64,000 nucleotides of DNA from Diphasiastrum complanatum (lineage: Eukaryota; Streptophyta; Lycopodiopsida; Lycopodiales; Lycopodiaceae): contig CM055095.1 of the NCBI GenBank assembly GCA_029204225.1, forward strand, positions 77,943,488 to 78,007,487. Direction: 5' to 3'. Of this stretch, positions 57,155 through 64,000 are shown in pieces (position 1 is the first letter of the stretch; the number at the start of each line of letters is the position of its first letter). Made by a program: the position numbers and the translations under genes. Under the pieces are notes generated by a model. That model worked only from the letters and a program-made list of their open reading frames with translations, was not told the origin of the DNA and ran no database searches.

Positions 57155-59445
57155 TACCCACAACATCATCATTCTTTGGAATGTGGCTGGCGCATTACAC
57201 AGTCCAAACGCCATCTTCTGACAGGCGTAAGTACCCCAATCAGTTGTAAAAGTTGTTTTGGACTAGTCCTCTTCTCGGATAGATACTTGGTGATAGCCAG
57301 GAAATTCATCAAGGAAGCTATATCTTTCATTTCTGGCAACTTGATCAAGAATCATATTAGTAAAAGGTAAAAGATGATGATCTTTACGAGTCGCAACATT
57401 AAGCTTCCGATAGTCCTGGCAAACCCAGATCTTCCCATCCTTCTTCTTCGGAACAACCACTATAGGTGAAACCCATTCACTACTGAGTACTGGATAAATG
57501 ATTCCTGACTTCAAATATTTGTCAAGCTCGTCTTTGACCAGTAATGAATACTTAGGATTGAGTCTATATTGGCGTTGACATATTGGTACCGCTCCTTCTT
57601 TCAAGTCAATTCGGTGTTGACCAAATTTCTTGTTAATGCCTTTTAAATCTTCCATAGTCCAGACAAAAACATCATGATATTCAGTGAGCAGGTCCACATG
57701 TTGTTGTTTCTCTTTGTCAGACAAAAGTTTAGAGATTAACAAGGATTTGTCAAGTATGACCTCGATAGAGAGAGTATCATTTGAATTAATCATATCCACA
57801 GTCATATCGGTTGAAAGAATATTCTTGTATCACATTGTGAAGGATGTGCTTTGTCTGCATTGTCGGATACTTCCGTCTCTTCAATCTCATAACAGTCCAA
57901 ATAATTTGTTTCAATATCTTCTTCTTCTGAAAAGATATGAAGTGCATAAGACGATTCCTCAAACGTAAAACTTGTATATGATTGTGCAATTTCTCCTTCA
58001 TATAGCTCACGTTGCCATGTGATAACATGCTCATGCAGCTTCCCTTGTTCATCATGTTTGCAGTACTAAATCACAACTCCTTTTTTTTCCAAGGAATGCT
58101 TGTATTTGCTTGATATAGCCAGGGTCTTCCGATAAGGAAGGAGTAGTTGCCCATTCTGACTGGTCGGATGACAATAAAATTCATAATAAAAGGTATATCT
58201 TGGATATACACCGTGACTTCTTTCAACTCGCCTACAGGCTTCCTCCTTGTCGAGTCGTCCAGTTTGATCTTTCTCTGCTGGATATCAGTAAGTCCAAGTG
58301 CATGTGCCGTATCTTCTGTCATAATATTGATGTTTGACCCGAAGTCAATTGGTACTTTTTCAATTAAACATCTTGAGATAGAGATGTCAATCTCTGGTGC
58401 TCCCAGCTCTCCAAGGTCAACAACAAGAAGGGATATCTTAGGTAGAGAAATCTTCTTCTTCCTCCTTGTCTGAGATAAACTCTACAACTGCTTCCAATAA
58501 TAGTTGTTGTTCGATAGGAGCTGCTCAAATGCGATATCATACTTTGTCAGTCTTTGGAGATGGTTCCTTGGAAGGCTTAATCTTCTTTTTCATCTTTTTC
58601 TCCTTCCTGTGGTTCTTATCATCTTCGGAAGAATTTGAGCTCTTTGTGTCGGAATCAGCACTGGAACTTGATGACTCCGAACTATCGGATGAATCCTCTT
58701 CCAAACTTGAATCATCAGACAAAGATGATGACTTCTTCTTTGTCTTCTTGCTGGAACGACGCTTCCGAGAAATCTTTGACGTTTCATAATTCTCTGTTGT
58801 TGCAAGAACTTCATCCAAGGTATTCATGGGTCCCTGTCGGCAAAACCTGTCAATCTTACTTGGTAGCCCTACAAGGAACCATTCTATCTGCATTGCAACA
58901 GGATAAACACCCACCAGTTTTCCAATTAAGTTTTTTACCTTTCGGGTGTACCTTCTCAACGACTCCTTTTCTTTCTTTTGAACATAGTTGAGTCATGCAA
59001 GTACTCGGGTAGAGTAGCCAATCTTGCGAAATTGATTAAGCAAGGCTTCTCTCAATAAGTCCCAAGTGTTAACGGCTGCACGATCCATTTGGTTGTACCA
59101 AATTTGGACTTGTTTCCACAGCAGACTAGGGAATATGTGTAATTTGTCTGCATTCGTGAGGGTCTGGATCTGAATTTAAATTTGAATCAGGATATGATTC
59201 AGGGTCTGATTCAGGGTCAGGATCTAGATCAATATTACGAGCAGTCTCAGGAAGTTCAGGTTCAGGTTCAGTTTTGGGTTTATCGAGTAAGTTATTGAAA
59301 TAAACTTCAACTTCCTGATAAGTGACAAAAGGTGATGTGCCGCGCTAAAAGGCTTGTTGAAGGTTTTTGAAAAAGTTCTTATGATGGCTTCGGCGACAGA
59401 ATGGACTGATAATTGTTGTAGTACTAGCGGACTTCTTTGACATTG
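57155..59445 (-). pseudogene. Ty3/gypsy gag-protease-reverse transcriptase remnant
   Basis: Gag starts at an ATG at about 59443 (M-S-K-K-S-A-S-T-T-T), runs through an acidic D-P-D-P-E-S repeat (about 59160-59240), and then the frame 58959-58537 (Y-T-R-K-V-K-N-L, ending in a serine/lysine-rich tail). Retropepsin lies near 58400-58071, with I-D-F-G-S-N-I-N-I-M in place of the usual D-T/S-G and L-I-G-R-P-W at its end. Reverse transcriptase spans 57805-57155: G-I-I-Y-P-V, V-V-P-K-K-K-D-G-K-I-W-V-C-Q-D-Y-R-K-L-N, Y-S-F-L-D-E-F-P-G-Y-H-Q. In a shifted frame it continues as M-A-F-G-L-C-N-A-P-A-T-F-Q. It stops before the YxDD motif. Several stops and shifts. Closely related to 15717-16280. Confidence 0.88.
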
Positions 59446-59499
59446 GCTAGCAATATTGTGCTTAGCTCAGGTTGATACTCAACCGATTGACAATCCAAC

Positions 59500-59932
59500 C
59501 TATTCTCTCATGTTTGATCTATTTATATAGATAGAGAGAAGAAGGTTTAATCTGATTTGAGATTACAAGAACGACTAGTTAAGCACGTCCAACGGTATCC
59601 AAATTGTCTGTGGAGAGTGATGTCCTCCTTGTACTTTCTTGATTTCCTCTATACTTTCTTTGTACTTTGAAGCGTGAAGATATGCCACCTTTCGGTCTTT
59701 GTGTCTTCTTCTGCTTTTGTGTCTTCTTTTGCCTCCAGCCTCGCCATTGAGTTCCTCTGGGTCCACGAACATGTCATCTTTGTGTTTATGTATCCTTCAG
59801 TCAACAAACATTTGGCCGTCGCCTTCGGGTCTTCAGTCCTCGAAGCTTTGGTCTTTGCGTCTAGGTAGCTCCCTGCAGACTTAAGCTCGAAAGCTAGAAA
59901 AGCTTTGTGGCTTGAAATGTTTTGTTTCTTCA
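59500..59932 (-). mobile_element. Family D copia 3' LTR (partial)
   Basis: Begins TGAAGAAAC at 59932, right after the polypurine tract GAGAGGGAGC (59942-59933, minus strand). A minus-strand TATA (TATATAAATAG) lies at about 59517-59527. Contains repeated GAAGACACAAA(G/A) motifs. After about 59500 the sequence is gypsy gag. Confidence 0.75.
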
Positions 59933-60885
59933 GCTCCCTCTCAAAGCGTGGTTTATGGCTCCTAGACTCTTCCTTTGCCTCTCGAACAATCCTTTGTCGA
60001 AGGCTTTGGTAAAGATGTCTGCCACCATTTGCATTGTTCCAATGAAACTGGTCTTTAATTCATTTCTTGTGACTAGGTCCCTTATCAAATGGTATTTGAT
60101 TGCAATGTCTTTCGTCCTTGAGTGAAACATGGGCTCCTTCGTCAAATGTATTGCAAAAGTGTTATCCATCTGCAAAATCAGAGGCTCTTTGGTGTTTCTC
60201 ACCTAGTTCATCGAGGAACTGTTTGAGTGGCCATTTTTGCGGCTACAACGTATTGTACTTCGTAGGATGACTAAGTTATAATGGTCTGCTTCTTGCTGAC
60301 CCATAGAACTGTTGTGCCTACTGCAATGGTGCACCCACCTGAGACACTTTTACAGTCGTCCTTGAGTGAGGCCCAACTTGCATCACTGTAGGAGTGCATT
60401 TGGAATCCTACATCATGAGAGTAACACAGCCCATAATCCTTCATTTTCTGAAGGTACTATAAGATTCGCTTCGCGATCTTCCAATGTGCTAAGCCTGGAT
60501 TCATGCTGAATTGGCTCATTCTGAACACAACATAAGCCATGTCGAGGCATGTGTTGTCTACTAGATACATCAAAAATCCAATCAGCCTCTTGTAAAACGT
60601 GTGCTGCATGATCTCTCGCTCTTCGTCAGTCTTCGGACTATCTTCGTTTGTTAGAATTGTTCCTGCAAGCATTGGGGTGCTTACCCCTTTGCGATCTGTC
60701 ATCCCATAATCATCTAGGACCTTTTTGATGTACCTGGACTGATGAAGGTATAGCTTTCCTCCGTCATAGTCGCGGTCGATTTGCAAGCCTAGATAATATA
60801 TGGCTTCTCCTAGGTCTATTATCTCGAAATGTTTCGAGATTTTGCTCTTCACAACATCGTCGAAGGCTATCGCTGGCTCCTAATT
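59933..60885 (-). pseudogene. Ty1/copia reverse transcriptase end and RNase H (family D body)
   Basis: The minus strand 60852-60457 encodes the C-terminal RT part (F-E-I-I-D-L-G-E-A-I-Y-Y-L-G-L, Y-I-K-K-V-L). 60450-60210 is RNase H with stops. 60202-59933 is the RNase H end (L-Q-M-D-N-T-F-A-I-H-L, F-H-S-R-T-K-D-I-A-I-K-Y-H, A-D-I-F-T-K-A-F). The YVDD part and everything upstream is missing; at about 60885 the sequence switches to gypsy. Confidence 0.85.
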
Positions 60886-61135
60886 TATATAATATTTTAT
60901 TGATAATCATATAAGGTCCTACTTTTGAAAGGAAAATAGTTTTTTGTTGTTCATTAAAATGTTCAGGATAAATCCGGTCCTGTAAATAGTTAATAATATC
61001 CATATAAACTGATGTTTCCGATTGAATACGCATTATATGTTCATCCAAAAATTCATCAGAAATAGGATCAAACTGATTTTTCGTTTGGAGGCGGGATATA
61101 TAATCAGCATAGATATGGTTTCCACTACATAACCA
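60886..61135 (-). pseudogene. Ty3/gypsy RNase H-integrase junction fragment
   Basis: The minus strand reads Y-A-D-Y-I-S-R-L-Q-T-K-N, then Y-M-D-I-I-N-Y-L-Q-D-R-I-Y-P and V-G-P-Y-M-I-I-N-K-I-L-Y-K-L-G. This is the spacer that precedes the zinc finger of gypsy integrases. Homologous to 27690-28000. Confidence 0.8.
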
Positions 61136-63154
61136 AGGAGGGGCTTACTAACAGTAAGAAGCTCCATTTCCATATGCACAACATACTGAGCAAATAGGCC
61201 TCACCTATTCAGGAAGCCTGCCTACTCGTAAATGCCACACTAGTGTCACTACTCCTAGCATGGAGAAATCCTAGAGGCCCAAGAAGAATACTTCTACCTG
61301 AGTCATTAACTTTGGTTCCCAAGAGAGACGAGAAGTTGAATGAGACACATCTTCATAACGATGACCTCATTTTATAAAGGTGCAGGAGATATGTTCGGGA
61401 TTTGCACCAAGCCACATACAAATCGATTGGATGTAATAGAAAAGCACTTCTCCTCTGCTAACGACCTACCCTATATAGATTATTAGGTGTATCAAGCAAA
61501 GAGCTGTAATAGCATTTGTGATACAATTTATCAAACAAAAATTCATATAAGACAACTGGGTATTATAAGTATCTATTCAGAATAGCAACTCCAGAGAATA
61601 AATGTGGTTTTGATGTTATTAGTAACTAATTGATGGCAAAAGGTACACTATTAAATTAATTAGTGTCTTATATTGTAAATCATCATGCGCAAGAGTTTGT
61701 CTTATTGTCTTATTGTCTTATTGAGAAAAATTTGTTTTCTCCACCACCTTTCAGACTGATCCAGTACTATCTCAAGCTATTAAGTAACATTGAAGAAGAT
61801 GTTAACAAGGTTCATATTTACCTTTATCTACACGCGATTCACCTTTTTGTAAACTTACCTTTAGTCTGCTTACATTTAATCCCCTATTTTTTGATTTTTG
61901 ACACTAGATCTACTTAGCTCCCATTCATTTATATTGGATGGATAGAAATCTACAAGAGAAAAATGATCAGATTGGCCAGTTTAATAATAGATGATTATGA
62001 ATGACAATGGTAATATATCAATAGTCATAATTGCTTTTTTTGTGATCCTGATGGTTGAATCCTTGCACATTTATCTCTGAATGCATATATACATGTTGGA
62101 CTAAAATTTTGAAAATTTCCTCCTGATGATGTTTTGAAGTCCAAAATTCAAGCCTTCCAGTAAGATCGAAACGATAGTTTTGTCTTTCTGCTTTTTTGAA
62201 ATGTTCCTTTTGATGATGGATGCATCAGAATCCAAGAATTTTTTGAATATTTTCTTGGCTCCCATAATCCATTGTCATCTTTATCATTGAAGAGAAGCAC
62301 ATAGTCGATTGAGGAGCATGGCTTCCTTGATGGCGCCATTCGTTATGTGCACGCAAAAATTTGAAACACTGAACCATGAATATGAAAATATGTGTAGGCA
62401 AAAATTTGAAACACTGAACTATTTGGTGCTACGATTTAACTCTAGTTAACCTTGTAAACCATGATTTGACAATGCATTTACATTAAAGCTACATCGATTT
62501 TCTCATTCAACCATCTGTCATATTCATTTTCAATATTTTTGGGCCTCTTCGGGCAGTGATGAGCTGAAAGGGCAGGCCTCAACATCCAATATAATTTCCA
62601 CATGTTGTCCGACGAAACATTTATATATTTAAAAAGTTTTTATTTTATTATATTTGAGAAAAGCTATGTTACGTAGAAGTCTGATATCAAGGTTTCTATT
62701 GGTCCACATGGCTACAAAAATGAGAAAAAAAATAAAAGGAATTTTTTTCAAAGGCCCTCATCGGGCTCTAAGTTTCTCTAATGCAGTTGTGAAGTGATGT
62801 AGTTACTGCATAATGAACGATGACGTAGTTTGTATTGGATAGAGCAAAGCGAGAGCTTCCTATTAAGTGGTGACAGTCGATGACGTGGAGAGAGTTGGAT
62901 GAGTAGTTGACCGTTTGCCCTTGAGTCAATGTCGATGAAGTCGATGTCGGGTATGTCGAAGTTGATCCTGCTCTGCTTCAAGGTCGATGTATATACAGAC
63001 TGTTCGACTTATGCGAGTAAGGCTGCATGATGTTGTAGAGAGAGAATATTTACATAGTATAGGAGAGGAATTCAGGTGAGTAGGAGTGAAGATTAACTCC
63101 AACAACACAGTGGGCAGTGTGTTTTCCAACGTTCCATTCTATCCGAGGTAATTG
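61136..63154. other. Intergenic, no gene recognised
   Basis: About 2 kb with no domain, repeat or RNA gene that I can support. The longest candidate frame (62339-62148, minus, 63 codons) is lysine/serine-rich but has no family resemblance I can name. Confidence 0.4.
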
Positions 63155-63869
63155 AATTAACAAGTGTATGCATTCAAAAAAACAAAAAGTTGCCTAGGTT
63201 TTGCACCCTTGGCCTTGTGCTTTGCTCTCTGCAAGAGCCCTCAACCCTATAAAGTCTTAGTACGAGACTCCCTTCTTGTAACAATAATAAACTTGGTTCT
63301 ATTTGACACATAAGTCCAAATGGAAAAATCAACTTCTTATTCTAAGTAATTAAAAGGAGATGAGAATATCTATCTAATGCAAATAAATTTTCTATGGAAC
63401 CAGAATTTGGGCACATTGCCAATGTCTTTTATCTAACTTTAGAGAGTGTGTGAAATTTTTATTCCTTGATGAGATTAAATCTATCCAATATATCTTCTAG
63501 TCAAAGCTACAACACATCATTAATCTTTTCAAATTTACAAAGATCATAATTGACTCTTTTTATTCATTATAAATTTCAGGTGAATTATTGTTTTCAATAA
63601 TAACTAGTTAGATGAGCTGTAGTGATAATGACTAAAATAATGGATGCTACGTCAAATTTTTCTCTTGTTTTATGTATTGATTAGACTTGAGGGTAGATCT
63701 CAATCATGTGAGTCTTTTTTTTGGTGTGCATCACATGACATAATTGTCTTTTTCAATGTTTAGCATGAATTATTTTAAAACAATTGACCAAGGTCCAGTT
63801 TCATAGAAGAAGCCAATGAACCCAAGTGGATTCCACAACGTAATTGCATTTTTGGTTTTTAAACTTTAT
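63155..63869 (+). repeat. Dispersed ~715-bp non-coding repeat, copy 2
   Basis: See the copy at 38853-39570. Same orientation and order of blocks throughout, without the tandem partial copy. Confidence 0.8.
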
Positions 63870-63872
63870 TTT

Positions 63873-63975
63873 GTGGGGGGGAAGGACCTCCCTGAGGGCC
63901 TTCATTGCTGGGCGGCCCCGACCGGCAAGGAAGGCTCGAGGGCTTCGGGCCTTCCCCTACGTAATGCCATTATGC
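63873..63975. repeat. GC-rich block related to 19146-19500, then poly(T) to the window end
   Basis: CGGGCCTTCCCCTACGTAATG at about 63947-63968 is the reverse complement of 19221-19242, and GGCC/CTCGAGGGC motifs are shared. A run of T from 63979 to 64000 follows and continues past the window. Confidence 0.65.
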
Positions 63976-64000
63976 GAAGGTTTTTTTTTTTTTTTTTTTT

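Noticed and set aside
58466-58991. Plus-strand frames of 107-118 codons
   Set aside because: Antisense to the serine/lysine-rich gypsy gag on the minus strand.
62148-62339. Minus-strand frame of 63 codons
   Set aside because: Reasonable amino-acid composition but short, without homology that I recognise and without neighbouring exons.

Overview
This is nuclear DNA of a land plant with a retrotransposon-rich genome. Three host genes have intact coding sequence with plant features: a trihelix transcription factor with one predicted intron, a secreted eight-cysteine lipid-transfer-like protein, and a three-exon CHX-type K+/H+ antiporter. Almost everything else that can be identified is Ty1/copia and Ty3/gypsy LTR retrotransposon sequence in many states of decay, plus microsatellites and dispersed non-coding repeats. 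I cannot name the species. Low gene density, long repeat-filled gaps and mixed copia/gypsy content suit a medium to large plant genome, but lycophyte, fern, bryophyte, gymnosperm or angiosperm cannot be decided from this window alone.

Layout. 1-4.3 kb: trihelix gene on the minus strand in otherwise plain DNA. 4.3-14.7 kb: a minus-strand copia remnant with its LTR, a minus-strand gypsy LTR with a tRNA-Asp-type primer binding site, an unexplained minus-strand reading frame, and a 5'-truncated plus-strand copia element with a well-defined 3' LTR. 15-19 kb: a minisatellite, a gypsy reverse-transcriptase fragment, an inverted LTR piece and an internally deleted copia element. 19-21.2 kb: a GC-rich tandem duplication and the lipid-transfer-like gene. 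21.2-28.6 kb: microsatellites, tandem repeats, LTR-like sequence and minus-strand copia and gypsy fragments. 28.6-38 kb: a nearly full but mutated copia pol, a second LTR family with copia gag to integrase, and a gypsy gag-integrase fusion. 38.8-39.7 kb: a dispersed repeat found again at 63.2-63.9 kb. 40.9-45.1 kb: the CHX antiporter. 48.3-54.4 kb: a young, structurally complete copia element (682-bp LTRs, 5-bp target duplication) nested inside an older LTR. 55-61 kb: two long CT/GA microsatellites in LTR-like contexts, a minus-strand gypsy gag-protease-RT, a copia RT/RNase H tail with LTR, and a gypsy integrase stub. 61-64 kb: mostly featureless, then the dispersed repeat and a GC-rich block.

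The host genes do not form a pathway; they are isolated islands. The transposable elements are related to each other: the same LTR or pol families recur at 4.3/33.4 kb, 14.0/27.4 kb, 16.4/32.7 kb, 47.3/54.4/59.9 kb and 15.7/57.3 kb, which allows junctions, deletions and nesting to be read directly. I did not find an undescribed enzymatic system. The most unusual signals are cis-elements: a CACACGTGTG palindrome at a near-constant distance downstream of the TATA box in three copia LTR families, arrays of hairpin-forming TGTCGCATTT units in LTRs, and GC-rich and GAGTC/GACCGAG minisatellites.
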